From positions 1 through 64,000 of the forward strand of contig NZ_JAUTWQ010000021.1 in assembly GCF_046719735.1 (NCBI RefSeq): a DNA stretch of 64,000 bases. Direction: 5' to 3'. A program made the translations under genes and the position numbers. The notes below the pieces were generated by a model. That model ran no database searches. It was given only the letters and a program-made list of their open reading frames with translations, and had not been told where the DNA came from. The stretch comes from Halobacillus_B rhizosphaerae (GTDB lineage: Bacteria > Bacillota > Bacilli > Bacillales > Halobacillaceae). Positions within the stretch are counted from its first letter, which is position 1. Each line of letters opens with the position of its first letter. This document shows positions 26,901 through 36,169 of the stretch, one piece after another.

Positions 26901-27030
26901 ACTCTCACACTCCTTATTGCTCATTTAGCTTAGTATGAGTCTATTCTTTAAGGATATGAGGAAACCCCAAATATAATCTCAGCATACACTGGCGCTCTGA
27001 TAATCAGTACCTTTATTAAATGCTATATAA

Positions 27031-27070
27031 AGAGAACCCGAACCAATATTACTCAATGGTCCGGGTTCTC
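27031..27070 (-). terminator. Terminator-like stem-loop after the Gfo/Idh gene
   Basis: GAGAACCCG-ACCA pairs with TGGT-CGGGTTCTC (one mismatch) around a 13-base loop, 39 bases beyond the stop codon at 27109. The T-run is weak. Confidence 0.6.
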
Positions 27071-27108
27071 GATGAATCAAAATCTGCTTCTTCTTTTTAA
27101 TTTAATGA

Positions 27109-28095
27109 TCACTTCTGATCTGCTGGAAACACGATCCCCATTTGCTCACGAGCTCTATCCAAAATACTGGCCGTGATTAGACTTGCCCGGTGGGAGTTCA
27201 CGTTAGACTGCTTATCTCCATTCAAGATTAATTGAATAAATTCTTTGATTTCATAATGCATAGGTGGATAAAGCTGGGAAGAGTCAAAAGCTTCTGTTTT
27301 TCCATCATTATAACGAATGGTCACGTCACTTGGTTCTGAAATATTAGGAATGATGATGGCCGCCTTCTCTCCTTGTATTTCTGAAGGAGCATACGAATGA
27401 ATAATTTTGGAATGCATAACGACTCCTTCCATCTCTTCATATTGAGCGAGAATACTTCCTTCCCCATCAACTCCGGACTCTAATGGTACCCCATTTGCTT
27501 TAATAGCCTGTGGCTGACCGAACAGGACCACCATCGGATAAAGCCCATAAACTCCAAGATCCATTATGGAACCATTTGAAAATTCAGGATTAAAAGCATT
27601 TAAGATCGTTCCTTCTTTATAAGCATCATAACGTGAGGAATATTTACAGAAGTTACCCGTGTAACGTCTGATCGGACCAATTTTATGTAAATTTTCTTGC
27701 ACATAAGCAAACCCCGGATGAAGAGTTGACTTTACAGCCTCCATTAATAAAACACCATGGTGCTGTGCTGCTGCGATCATAGCGGCAGTTTCCTGTTCAT
27801 TGGAGGCCATAGGCTTCTCACAAAGCACATGTTTCCCATTGGACATACAAATGATTGCCTGCTCCGCATGAAACGAGTTGGGACTTGCAATGTAAACGGC
27901 GTCCACTTCCTCACTCTTAGCTAAGTCTTCTACAGAAGTGAAGGTTAATGCTGCTCCTTTGCGCCCCGCGAATTCTTTTGCTTTCTCTTCTGTTCTCGAA
28001 TACACTGCTGTTAATTGAAAGTCTTCAAGATGGGAAGCTGCTTCAAGCATTTTTTCAGTAATTGTATTTGTGCCAATTATTCCAAATCGGATCAT
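27109..28095 (-). CDS. Gfo/Idh/MocA-family oxidoreductase
   Basis: 328 residues. An N-terminal Rossmann fold (FGIIGTNTITEKM) precedes the family motif CEKPMA near residue 94, whose Lys takes part in catalysis. The C-terminal domain is the usual open sheet. It is NAD(P)-dependent and acts on a sugar or polyol derivative. TAGGAGA precedes the ATG. It stands alone and the substrate cannot be told. Confidence 0.87.
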   Translation of the reverse strand: MIRFGIIGTNTITEKMLEAASHLEDFQLTAVYSRTEEKAKEFAGRKGAALTFTSVEDLAKSEEVDAVYIASPNSFHAEQAIICMSNGKHVLCEKPMASNEQETAAMIAAAQHHGVLLMEAVKSTLHPGFAYVQENLHKIGPIRRYTGNFCKYSSRYDAYKEGTILNAFNPEFSNGSIMDLGVYGLYPMVVLFGQPQAIKANGVPLESGVDGEGSILAQYEEMEGVVMHSKIIHSYAPSEIQGEKAAIIIPNISEPSDVTIRYNDGKTEAFDSSQLYPPMHYEIKEFIQLILNGDKQSNVNSHRASLITASILDRAREQMGIVFPADQK

Positions 28096-28196
28096 TTATT
28101 CAGTCTCCTAACGGTAAAAAGAATAGACCTAGTATAACATGCCTGAGCGAAAAAATAGTAAGAAGCTAGAGGGAAAATCTTTTAATCCAAATGAAA

Positions 28197-28251
28197 TCCG
28201 AGCGAAGATGAACGATTAAAGCCATTCTTTCATCAATGCTCGGACTTTTTT
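28197..28251. terminator. Terminator-like stem-loop after the SGNH hydrolase gene
   Basis: TCCGAGC and GCTCGGA frame an inner GATGAA/TTCATC pairing, with TTTTTT on the plus side. It shows the CCGA(A/G)C...GATGA pattern shared with other terminators here. Confidence 0.6.
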
Positions 28252-28291
28252 GTCTTACCTGAAATCGCCATTTCAAGGATACGGCCAGATT

Positions 28292-29002
28292 CTAACGGTG
28301 ATGCAGCTTCTTCATCCCTATTCCGGCAAGAACCTGCTGACCTTTAATTGTCGGATGAACATCTTTAGAGAGAATGTACTCTGGATGGCCCTTAAAAGCC
28401 TGATAGGCATTAACTAGGTCCACATCCGTAAAATGACTGAGCACTTCAATCAACGAAGCATATTGCTTGTTAATATACCTTAGCGGAGTGTTCAGCTTTG
28501 CTCCTGCGGCGGGATAAGGATTATAAATATTATAGACGAGGATCTGCCCATCGGTCAGCTTATTGATCGCTAAGATAGTCGCATAAACATTAAAGATTAG
28601 ATCCCTTACAACCGGGGCAACTTCTTCTATCTTGATGTTTTTCAATCCGCCGTTTTTCTTAACGACATTCAAAAGGTCATTTCCTCCAATATAAACAATG
28701 ACATAATCGGCGTCTTTAAGGGTGTCTCTAAATACTTTATTTGTGTTGACAGCTTGAAGCAGCTCCGATGAAGTTAAACCAGGGATCCCTAAGTTAGTGA
28801 CCTCGAGGCCCTTTTCATTTCCAATAAGATAAGGAAAAGCTTCCTTAGGAGGCATCTTATTATCCCCTGTTAAATTGTATCCATAAGGAATAGAGTCACC
28901 AATGGCTACAAGGTGGCCTTTGGCAGCTGATACAGTTAAGGGCTGGAAGAATGAAATTAGAAGAAACAATCCAATTAAAACCTTTAATTTATTCACAATC
29001 AT
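28292..29002 (-). CDS. Secreted SGNH/GDSL-family hydrolase
   Basis: 236 residues. A signal peptide (about 1-26, ending TVSAA) precedes the SGNH blocks: GDSIPYG with nucleophile Ser, GGNDLLN, and the C-terminal DVHPT with catalytic Asp and His. It is an esterase or lipase-type enzyme of the cell surface or medium. ATG 29002 gives a good signal peptide; the ribosome site (AAAGTGAG) is weak, and a GTG seven codons upstream has none. It resembles Bacillus YcnJ-neighbour/TesA-like lipases only at family level. Confidence 0.83.
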   Translation of the reverse strand: MIVNKLKVLIGLFLLISFFQPLTVSAAKGHLVAIGDSIPYGYNLTGDNKMPPKEAFPYLIGNEKGLEVTNLGIPGLTSSELLQAVNTNKVFRDTLKDADYVIVYIGGNDLLNVVKKNGGLKNIKIEEVAPVVRDLIFNVYATILAINKLTDGQILVYNIYNPYPAAGAKLNTPLRYINKQYASLIEVLSHFTDVDLVNAYQAFKGHPEYILSKDVHPTIKGQQVLAGIGMKKLHHR

Positions 29003-29130
29003 CGTCTCACTTTCGATAAACACAAGATAAAAGATATGAAATAATGTCCCTTACTGCTCAGTATTCCAGAAACAGCCGGATTCACTCATGTCAGATGCAT
29101 CCAAAATCATTCACAAAAAATCCTAGTAAA

Positions 29131-29157
29131 AAAGCAAGACGCATGATGCGCCCTGCC
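29131..29157 (-). terminator. Terminator of the CAP-domain gene
   Basis: On the minus strand a GCAGG-GCGCAT / ATGCGTCTTGC stem is followed by TTTTTT, right after the stop codon at 29160. Confidence 0.65.
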
Positions 29158-29159
29158 TG

Positions 29160-29885
29160 CTATTTACCTATAAACATCTGAGACCAGTTTGATCCATCAG
29201 CCGCATAGCCAACACCAATATGCGTTACATTTTTATTCATAATATTTTTGCGGTGTCCTGGGCTATTTAACCAGGCTTTAACTACTTCATCAGGTGTTTG
29301 CTGACCTGCAGCAATATTCTCTTCCGCAATATGATAACTCACTCCAAATTGCTTCATCATTTGAAATGGAGAACCGTAAGTAGGAGAGGTATGGGAGAAA
29401 TAATTATTCTTGGCCATATCGTTCGCTTTCGTTTGCGCGACCTTCGCTACCTGCGGATCAATTTTCAATGCAGAAAGTCCTTGTTTCTTACGAGCTTTAT
29501 TTGTTAATTGAACCACTTGCTCCTGAAAAGCTCCATTAACTTGATCTACACGTTCTTTATTTGTATTCGTCTGATCTCCAGACTTTTGATATTTCTCCGC
29601 CTGATCAAAGGAATTCGGGGTTTGGGTCGTACCATTTGGATTCATGCCTTCAAACGGTATATTCGCATCAAAGCGATTTTGTCCAGGAATGACACGGTTA
29701 ATATCTCCCTGCTGGCGATCGCTGTATTGCCCTTCTCGATTGCCATAGTCTTCCGGGCCATAACTTACGGTATTATAGTTCGTTCGGTTACGATCCATAG
29801 CACCTTGGTCATTTGTTGTATTACAAGCTGCAAGCGTCATCATCATGATGACAGCTGAAAATATTGAAAGTACACCTTTTTTCAT
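29160..29885 (-). CDS. CAP/SCP-domain lipoprotein (YkwD-like)
   Basis: 241 residues. The lipobox TLAACN (Cys near 20) is followed by an Asn/Gln-rich low-complexity linker (about 22-115) and a C-terminal CAP domain with HTSPTYGSPF, EENIA and WLNSPGHRKNIMN. These carry the conserved His, Glu and GHRxNIM elements. Bacillus relatives are cell-wall-associated or spore-coat proteins of unknown activity. ATG 29885 has AGGAGG 6 bases upstream; the longer frame lacks both a site and a usable signal. The 395 bases upstream hold only a terminator. Confidence 0.85.
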   Translation of the reverse strand: MKKGVLSIFSAVIMMMTLAACNTTNDQGAMDRNRTNYNTVSYGPEDYGNREGQYSDRQQGDINRVIPGQNRFDANIPFEGMNPNGTTQTPNSFDQAEKYQKSGDQTNTNKERVDQVNGAFQEQVVQLTNKARKKQGLSALKIDPQVAKVAQTKANDMAKNNYFSHTSPTYGSPFQMMKQFGVSYHIAEENIAAGQQTPDEVVKAWLNSPGHRKNIMNKNVTHIGVGYAADGSNWSQMFIGK

Positions 29886-30122
29886 GTTAGTCCTCCTATA
29901 CGAATGATCATAGTTAATATTTGCATTGAGCATGATATTATCCTTAGGAGAACGTTCCATTTTTTTCACTCTCAAAGCGGAGAGTTACCGATAAGGATAG
30001 CAAAACAAATACTAAATAAAAGAAGGTTATTCATTCATCAGAGAAACTTGACCCAAAAAAAGGGAAACAAACCTTACGTCCTGTGTATCATCAAGAAATC
30101 CCGCTCATGTTAGGCAGAAAAA

Positions 30123-30168
30123 AAACCGAACGATGAAGGTGTGTTAATCTCTTCATCGCTCGGGTTTA
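30123..30168 (-). terminator. Terminator beyond the ectoine-type operon
   Basis: AAACCGAACGATGAAG pairs with CTTCATCGCTCGGGTTT around a 12-base loop, 113 bases after the aldehyde dehydrogenase stop codon. It is the same CCGAACGATGA type as the stem near 44517. Confidence 0.75.
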
Positions 30169-30280
30169 TTAATGGCTAATAAACTTTTGTCCCAGCATAT
30201 TTATTTATATGAAGAAGCCGATTCTTTACCGGAATCTCTTTTCTCTGGATCTTAATATTGCCTATCCTCTTTTTTCCCAA

Positions 30281-31729
30281 TTAAAGCATATTCTCTTGCA
30301 AGCGGAAGCAGACTACTTTTTGTTCCGTCATCGACTCCATGGCATATCGGATCCCTTCCCGGCCAATGCCTGAACCTTTCGTGCCGCCAAATGGCATGGC
30401 ATCAATTCGATAATCACTGCTGTCATTGATCATAATGCCGCCTACATTCATGTGCTTGATCGTGTAGAATGCGTGGTTAATATTACTAGTGAAAACACCT
30501 GCCTGCAAACCATAATTAACGTCATTAGAGCGCTCGACAGCTTCTGCAAGGTTCTCCACTGCCTGAATGAGAACGACAGGGCCGAAGATTTCATCCACGG
30601 CTATTTTCGCCTTAGAAGGGACGTGTGTGAGTACAGTAGGATAATAAAAAGCTCCTGACCTCTTCCCACCTGCTTCTACTTTAGCGCCCTCTGCCACCGC
30701 TTCGTTCACCCAAGCTTCAACACGCTCAGCTTCATGCTGATTAATCATTGGTCCGACATCTGTCAATTCATCCATTTTGTCCCCAACATTTAATTCCAGA
30801 GTACGGCTGACAAATGTATCAAGAAAGCTTGGATATAGTTCCTTTTCAACATAAATCCGCTGAACACCTATACAGTTCTGACCCACTGCAGAGAACGCAC
30901 CGGACACACAGGATTGCACAGCGTCATGAAGATCAGCATCTTTCAAGACAATTACCGGCGAATTTGAGCCTAGCTCCATGCTGACTTTTTTCGTTCCTGC
31001 TCTTTGCGAAATCCGTTCTCCTGCAGCTGAACCACCCGTAAAGGAAACCATCTGCACAGCGGGATGGGTCACGAGCGTTTCTCCAATCTCCCTCCCAGAG
31101 CCGGTAATGACTGATAAGAAACCTTCTGGTAAACCAGCTTCTGTGAACGCTTCCGCTAACAGCAGCGCACTAAGCGGAGTTACGGAGGCAGGCTTTACTA
31201 CAATCGCATTTCCAGAGGCAATGGCTGGGCCGATCTTGTGAGCAACTAAATTTAACGGGTCATTAAAAGGCGTAATCGCTCCAATCACACCGATAGGAAA
31301 CCTGTAATGGTATCCTACTCGATTTTCACTGCCTTCATTTTGATCGAAATTTATCGTTTCCCCATTCATTCTACGGGCTTCTTCTGCACTAATTTGAATC
31401 GTTTGAGTCGCCCGCTTCACTTCTCCTCGAGCTTCATTAATCGTTTTACTGCCTTCTGAAGCAATCGTTTCAGCAAAAGTCTCAGCATGCTGTTTCATAT
31501 AATCGACGACCCGGTATAAAATGCGCATCCTTTCATGAGCTGGCCATACTTGCGTATGACGGTAAGTACGATCGGCTTTTTCAATTGCCTCAGTCATATC
31601 TTTTTTTGTAGCTGAGGGTACAGTTGCGATCGGCTCATTGTTTTGAGGATTACGCACCTCGAATGTTTCATCCGTAGACACCCATTTTCCGCCTAACAAC
31701 ATTTTTACTGCTTTTACCTTAGTGTGCAT
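30281..31729 (-). CDS. NAD(P)-dependent aldehyde dehydrogenase (possible aspartate-semialdehyde oxidiser)
   Basis: 482 residues of the ALDH superfamily. Landmarks: PFNDPLNLVAHK, SFTGGSAAG, MELGSNSP with catalytic Glu, and AVGQNCIGVQ with nucleophile Cys near 285. It is the last gene of a six-gene minus-strand run that begins with an ectoine-hydrolase-like gene, 12 bases after the homoserine-dehydrogenase-like gene. In the known ectoine pathway an ALDH-family enzyme (DoeC) oxidises aspartate semialdehyde to aspartate, so that role is a reasonable inference. Succinate-semialdehyde or lactaldehyde dehydrogenase are alternatives. Confidence 0.88.
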   Translation of the reverse strand: MHTKVKAVKMLLGGKWVSTDETFEVRNPQNNEPIATVPSATKKDMTEAIEKADRTYRHTQVWPAHERMRILYRVVDYMKQHAETFAETIASEGSKTINEARGEVKRATQTIQISAEEARRMNGETINFDQNEGSENRVGYHYRFPIGVIGAITPFNDPLNLVAHKIGPAIASGNAIVVKPASVTPLSALLLAEAFTEAGLPEGFLSVITGSGREIGETLVTHPAVQMVSFTGGSAAGERISQRAGTKKVSMELGSNSPVIVLKDADLHDAVQSCVSGAFSAVGQNCIGVQRIYVEKELYPSFLDTFVSRTLELNVGDKMDELTDVGPMINQHEAERVEAWVNEAVAEGAKVEAGGKRSGAFYYPTVLTHVPSKAKIAVDEIFGPVVLIQAVENLAEAVERSNDVNYGLQAGVFTSNINHAFYTIKHMNVGGIMINDSSDYRIDAMPFGGTKGSGIGREGIRYAMESMTEQKVVCFRLQENML

Positions 31730-31741
31730 GAAGAACCCTCC

Positions 31742-32794
31742 TCAAATTTTGGCGAGCTTTTTTTGCTTCTGATAGTAAATGAGATCAATGAGAAGCGAAT
31801 ACCCCGTTTCTTTCAAGCCAGCACCGGCTCCCGTGAGCATGATCGGTCCAGCTAAGTCGCATTCATAAACGATCGCATTGGTGGCTCCAGAAACACCGGC
31901 CAGTGGGTCATGATCTTTAATCCGTTCAGGCTTAACACTGGCTTTCATTTCCCCATTTTCTTCTCTTATCCTGGCTAACAGTCTCCATTTCTCTCCTTCT
32001 TTAAGTGCCTGCTGAACCATTTCACCGGTAATCGAAGAAATCCCTTCGCACTCGACATCTGTATGAGCAATCGGAGCCCCCATAATGCAGCTTGAAAGGA
32101 TGGCAGCTTTATATCGCGCGTCGTATCCTTCGACATCGCTGGTAGGGTCTGCTTCCGCATAGCCAAGCTCTTGAGCTTTTAATAAAGCAGCTTCATAAGA
32201 TTGTCCTTTTTCCATTTCCGTTAAAATGTAATTAGTCGTTCCATTCAAGATGCCCTTAATTTCAGTGATTTGATTCCCTGCCAAAGTAAGCTCCGGCATA
32301 CGCAGGGCCGGTGTACCACTCATCACGGTCCCTTCATAGCCAAAAAACACTCCATGCTTTTCTGCAAGCAGGGACAGCTCCTGATAAGCAAGCGCTACAG
32401 GTCCTTTATTTGTAGTCACAACACTTTTTTTATTTTCAAATGCGGTCTTGCAGTGAGTAATGGCAGGTTCCCCTGTGTGCACGTCTGTATAAGTCACTTC
32501 AACGATGACATCTGCATTAGACTGCTGAATGGTTTCTATGCTTGTTAATCCTTTGAGAATATGCGGGCTGTCCGGGTAGGTTTCAACAGAGCCGCTTTCT
32601 CTAACACATTTCAGCAGTTCGTTTGTATCTAGACCCTCTGGATTGTAAATAGAGCCTTTCATCATATCGGAGACGGCCACAACAGAGCTTTCTAACCCAT
32701 ACATTTCCTCCAGATGTTCTTTACGTTCAAGTAAAATTTCTGCCAAAGACTGGCCGACTCCTCCGAACCCTATAAAGGCTATTTTAGTAGTCAT
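31742..32794 (-). CDS. Homoserine-dehydrogenase-like oxidoreductase without ACT domain
   Basis: 350 residues: N-terminal Rossmann fold (IAFIGFGGVGQSLAEIL) and the homoserine-dehydrogenase catalytic domain with GILNGTTNYILT near 186 and EADPTSDVEGYDARYK, carrying the conserved Asp and Lys. There is no C-terminal ACT domain, so no threonine feedback, which suits a catabolic or dedicated role. Its ATG overlaps the stop of the M20 gene (ATGA). It would interconvert aspartate semialdehyde and homoserine; acting on aspartate semialdehyde made from diaminobutyrate is inferred from context. Confidence 0.87.
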   Translation of the reverse strand: MTTKIAFIGFGGVGQSLAEILLERKEHLEEMYGLESSVVAVSDMMKGSIYNPEGLDTNELLKCVRESGSVETYPDSPHILKGLTSIETIQQSNADVIVEVTYTDVHTGEPAITHCKTAFENKKSVVTTNKGPVALAYQELSLLAEKHGVFFGYEGTVMSGTPALRMPELTLAGNQITEIKGILNGTTNYILTEMEKGQSYEAALLKAQELGYAEADPTSDVEGYDARYKAAILSSCIMGAPIAHTDVECEGISSITGEMVQQALKEGEKWRLLARIREENGEMKASVKPERIKDHDPLAGVSGATNAIVYECDLAGPIMLTGAGAGLKETGYSLLIDLIYYQKQKKLAKI

Positions 32795-33993
32795 CCAACC
32801 CCTCCTTTATCAGTTAACACCTCACGAATACTCGTCATAAAAATCCTCACCCCTACTGCCATCGCCTGCTCATCAATATCAAAGTCTGGCTGGTGAAGAC
32901 TGCGTTCTTTATCTAATTTGCATCCTAGGAAAAACATCGCCCCAGGGAACTTGGCAGTAAAATGGCTAAAGTCCTCGCTTCCCATTCCAAAAGGGGCATC
33001 CATAATTTTTAATCCATCTGCCGCCTGCTTAATCACGTTATTGATCTCAGGATGGTTCACTAAAGCAGGTTCTCCCTTCTGGATTTTCAATTCATAATCT
33101 CCACCTAAGGTATGAGCCATTCTGGCAGCACGTTCAATTTCCTGGATCAGTTTCTCCCGGACCTCTTCCGTGTAAGAGCGGATTGTCCCCCTTATTTCTA
33201 CGGTCTGCGGAATGATATTACTAGCATGACCCGCATGAATTTCTCCTACACTGATCGTCCCCACTTCAAGGGGGTTCACCTTACGGCCATTGAGGCTGTA
33301 TATCGCCTGCAGGATAAAGGTAGAAATCCAAACGGGATCTATGACTTGCTGAGGATAACCCGCGTGACCGCCGCTTCCGGTAATCGTAAGCAGAAAATCA
33401 TCATTATTAGCCATGCTGGGACCATCATGCACCTGAATTTCCCCAGTCGAAAGCCACGGACACATATGGAGAGCAAGAACCCGGTCCAAACGATCAAGCT
33501 TACCTGAAGCAAGCATTTTTACAGCCCCCGTCTCTCCATTCTGATCTGCTTTTTCCTCGGCTGGCTGAAATATGAACTTAACTGTACCCCGGAGAGCAGG
33601 ATCTTCGGCGCTTTCAGCTAGCAGTTTAGCTGTCCCGAGGAGTATTGCCATATGCGCATCATGTCCGCATGCATGCATTACACCAGGGATTTCAGATGAC
33701 CAAGAATGGTTAGAATGTTCTTGTATCGGAAGTGCATCCATATCAGCTCTTACTCCAATGACGGGTCCTTCCCCCAGTTTAAGAGTAGCAATCAATCCAT
33801 AACCGCCGGCTCCGGTTTCCAAGTCATAAACGTTCAGCTCCCGGAGCATACCCTCAATTTTCTCACTGGTCTTCTTCTCTTCAAAGCTAAGCTCCGGAAA
33901 GCGGTGGAAATTCCGGCGCAATTCAATCAATTCGGGCAAAAGAGCTTCAGAACGCTGGACTAAGTCCGTGATTTCGGTCTTCAAAAGGACCAC
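32791..33993 (-). CDS. M20-family amidohydrolase / N-acyl amino acid deacylase
   Basis: 400 residues of the M20D aminoacylase family. Zinc-ligand motifs are visible: HACGHDAH near 110, FQPAEE near 146, LHMCPW near 181 and GSEDFSHF near 346; the inserted dimerisation domain lies between. The family removes acyl groups from amino-acid nitrogens. In this operon it is the best candidate to deacetylate N-acetyl-diaminobutyrate in place of DoeB, which belongs to an unrelated aspartoacylase-like family. The annotated start is GTG 33993; TTG 33984, 5 bases after GAGGTGG, is an equally good start. Confidence 0.86.
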   Translation of the reverse strand: MVLLKTEITDLVQRSEALLPELIELRRNFHRFPELSFEEKKTSEKIEGMLRELNVYDLETGAGGYGLIATLKLGEGPVIGVRADMDALPIQEHSNHSWSSEIPGVMHACGHDAHMAILLGTAKLLAESAEDPALRGTVKFIFQPAEEKADQNGETGAVKMLASGKLDRLDRVLALHMCPWLSTGEIQVHDGPSMANNDDFLLTITGSGGHAGYPQQVIDPVWISTFILQAIYSLNGRKVNPLEVGTISVGEIHAGHASNIIPQTVEIRGTIRSYTEEVREKLIQEIERAARMAHTLGGDYELKIQKGEPALVNHPEINNVIKQAADGLKIMDAPFGMGSEDFSHFTAKFPGAMFFLGCKLDKERSLHQPDFDIDEQAMAVGVRIFMTSIREVLTDKGGVG

Positions 33994-33999
33994 CTCATT

Positions 34000-35199
34000 T
34001 TAAATTTGCACTGTAGCTTGAATAGCTTTAAAAGCTTGAGCAAGATCCTGTTTCAGATCCTCAATATCTTCAATCCCAGCAGAATAACGGATCAGCCCCT
34101 CTGGAATACCCATAGCAGCGCGTTCTGCAGGGGTACATTCAACATGACTGGTGGTGCGCGATGGGCCGACTACGGTTTCCACTGAACCCAAATTAGCAGC
34201 GCGATTAGCAAACTTTAGTTCAGGAAGCAGCTGTCTAACGGTATCCACTCCGCCTTTTACACTAAAGCTCAGCACTCCGCCAAATCCTTTCATTTGGGCT
34301 TGAGCTATATCATGATTCGGGTGGTCAGGAAGACCTGGATAATAGACGCCCTCAACCAGTTCAAAAGTTTTCAAGTACTCGGCAATTTCCTGAGCATTTT
34401 TGTTTTGCTGATCTACTCTGAGCTTTAATGTCTTCATTCCACGCAGCAATAGATAAGCAGCCATTGGATCGAGTGTAGCTCCATTAATTTCCCGATAATG
34501 ATAGATGGACTCAACAAGCTCTTTACTGCCGCAAACAGCTCCTCCCAAGGCATCCGCATGACCTCCAAGAAATTTCGTCGCACTATGAATCACTAAGTCT
34601 GCTCCAAGTTCAATTGGATTCTGGTTTACAGGAGTAGCAAATGTATTATCCACCACCACCGTTGCACCTACCGATTTCCCGGCCTGAGCCATGCGTTTAA
34701 TATCAGTAATCTTCACAGTTGGATTGGTCGGGCTTTCCAAATACAGCACCTTGCATCCTTTTTCAATCTCACGTTCAATGGCTTCATGATCCGAGGTGTC
34801 GCAAAGCATCACTTCAATTTGCTGCTTAGGGAGAAATTCAGTAAAAATTTTGTTCGTACCGCCATACGTATCCTTGATCGATACGACCCTGTCGCCAGGA
34901 AAAAGCAGTGTAGATAAAGTGTTGCTAATGGCAGCCATGCCAGTTGAAAAGCTTGTGGCGGCCTCTGCTCCTTCTAAGATCCGCACCTTTTCTTCAAATG
35001 CCTGCACCGTTGGGTTGGTATTACGTCCATAAATGTGGCCAGGCTTATTCCCGATCGCCACCTCATACCACTCATCCATATCTTCATAACCAAAGGAAAC
35101 ACTGTGAACAACGGGAACTTGCGTAGCGCCAAAAGCAAGGAAATCTTTTTCTCCTGCCCAAATGGATTTTGTGCTTAATTTAATATCTTTCACTCTCAT
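34000..35199 (-). CDS. Cystathionine gamma-synthase/methionine gamma-lyase family PLP enzyme
   Basis: 399 residues of the fold-type I Cys/Met metabolism family. GHIYGRNTNPTV near 47, TGMAAISN near 88, ESPTNPTVKI near 154 and the PLP-Lys loop HSATKFLGGHADA near 205 are all present. Members catalyse beta- or gamma-elimination or replacement on amino acids. ATG 35199 has AGGAGG 4 bases upstream and overlaps the EutC-like gene by 20 bases. In this operon a gamma-elimination on diaminobutyrate or homoserine derivatives is possible, but that is my inference; no transaminase gene is present. Confidence 0.87.
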   Translation of the reverse strand: MRVKDIKLSTKSIWAGEKDFLAFGATQVPVVHSVSFGYEDMDEWYEVAIGNKPGHIYGRNTNPTVQAFEEKVRILEGAEAATSFSTGMAAISNTLSTLLFPGDRVVSIKDTYGGTNKIFTEFLPKQQIEVMLCDTSDHEAIEREIEKGCKVLYLESPTNPTVKITDIKRMAQAGKSVGATVVVDNTFATPVNQNPIELGADLVIHSATKFLGGHADALGGAVCGSKELVESIYHYREINGATLDPMAAYLLLRGMKTLKLRVDQQNKNAQEIAEYLKTFELVEGVYYPGLPDHPNHDIAQAQMKGFGGVLSFSVKGGVDTVRQLLPELKFANRAANLGSVETVVGPSRTTSHVECTPAERAAMGIPEGLIRYSAGIEDIEDLKQDLAQAFKAIQATVQI

Positions 35200-36163
35200 C
35201 GTCCTCCTGTAAATGAAGTATTTGAAACACATGACGGGCAATGGCTGTATCCTGAACGCCCGTTCCTGTTAAATCGCAAATCGTGATTTGTCCTAGATGA
35301 GTCCGGCCTTTCTGTTGTCCAGCAGTAATTTCCCCTAGTTCGATCGCTCGATTTACTGTGTCCGAATCAAGACAACCACGTAATTCTCCAAGCCTCTGTG
35401 ACTGGCTTTTCACGTCACAGACAAATAAGTCTGCAGCTCGAACCGCCTCAGCTTCTAATTCCTGCTTATGCTCCGCATCTGAACCCATAGCTGTAATATG
35501 CAGGCCGGCATGAAGCCATTCCGCCTTAATAATTGGTTCTGTGGAGGGGGTGGTGGTAATAACCAGATCGCTGCCTGCAACAACTTCTTCTGGTGAAGAG
35601 CAAATCTCCACCGGTATCCCTAATTGCATCTCCATGTCTTCTTTATATTGCTGAGCCTTTTCAATTTTTCGTCCGTATACAAGTACGTGTTCGATGGTAC
35701 GCACATGCGTAAGCGCTTCCAGTTGATATCTCGCTTGTGCTCCTGTGCCGATGACTCCAGCGATGCGGCTGTCTTCTCTGCTTAAATGCCGAGCAGCGAC
35801 GGCTCCCGCCGCTGCGGTGCGTATATCGGTAAGCAATCCATTATCGGCAAGTACTGCTTTAGGCTCACCGGTTTCTGCGCTCAGTAAAATCATCATTCCA
35901 TTAGCACTGGGAAGACCAAGGTTCGGATTGTTAAAGAACCCCGTTGAAAGCTTAACGGCAAAGCTGTCATACCCAGCAATATATGCAGATTTAATATCTA
36001 CTTCTCCATGATGCTCTGGGATATCCACTCTCATAATAGGCGGCATTTCCACCTTTTTTGTGCTTAACAATGTAAAAGCATCTTCTATGACATCGATAAC
36101 ATCTCGATTTATCTGAATAACCCGGTCAATTTGGTCCCGATCAAAAAGACGAATGACCCTCAC
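35180..36163 (-). CDS. eutC: Ornithine cyclodeaminase family protein, EutC-like
   Basis: 327 residues of the ornithine cyclodeaminase/mu-crystallin family, an NAD(P)-binding fold with IAGVIGTGAQARYQLEAL near 138 and the conserved KLSTGFFNNP near 70. EutC of ectoine/hydroxyectoine utilisation clusters belongs here and has been proposed as a reductase acting with EutB. It lies 6 bases after the EutD-like gene and overlaps the PLP enzyme gene. The GTG start at 36163 sits directly against its GGGAGG; a rare ATT three codons later would be better spaced, so the exact start is uncertain. Confidence 0.8.
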   Translation of the reverse strand: MRVIRLFDRDQIDRVIQINRDVIDVIEDAFTLLSTKKVEMPPIMRVDIPEHHGEVDIKSAYIAGYDSFAVKLSTGFFNNPNLGLPSANGMMILLSAETGEPKAVLADNGLLTDIRTAAAGAVAARHLSREDSRIAGVIGTGAQARYQLEALTHVRTIEHVLVYGRKIEKAQQYKEDMEMQLGIPVEICSSPEEVVAGSDLVITTTPSTEPIIKAEWLHAGLHITAMGSDAEHKQELEAEAVRAADLFVCDVKSQSQRLGELRGCLDSDTVNRAIELGEITAGQQKGRTHLGQITICDLTGTGVQDTAIARHVFQILHLQEDDESERY

Positions 36164-36169
36164 CTCCCG

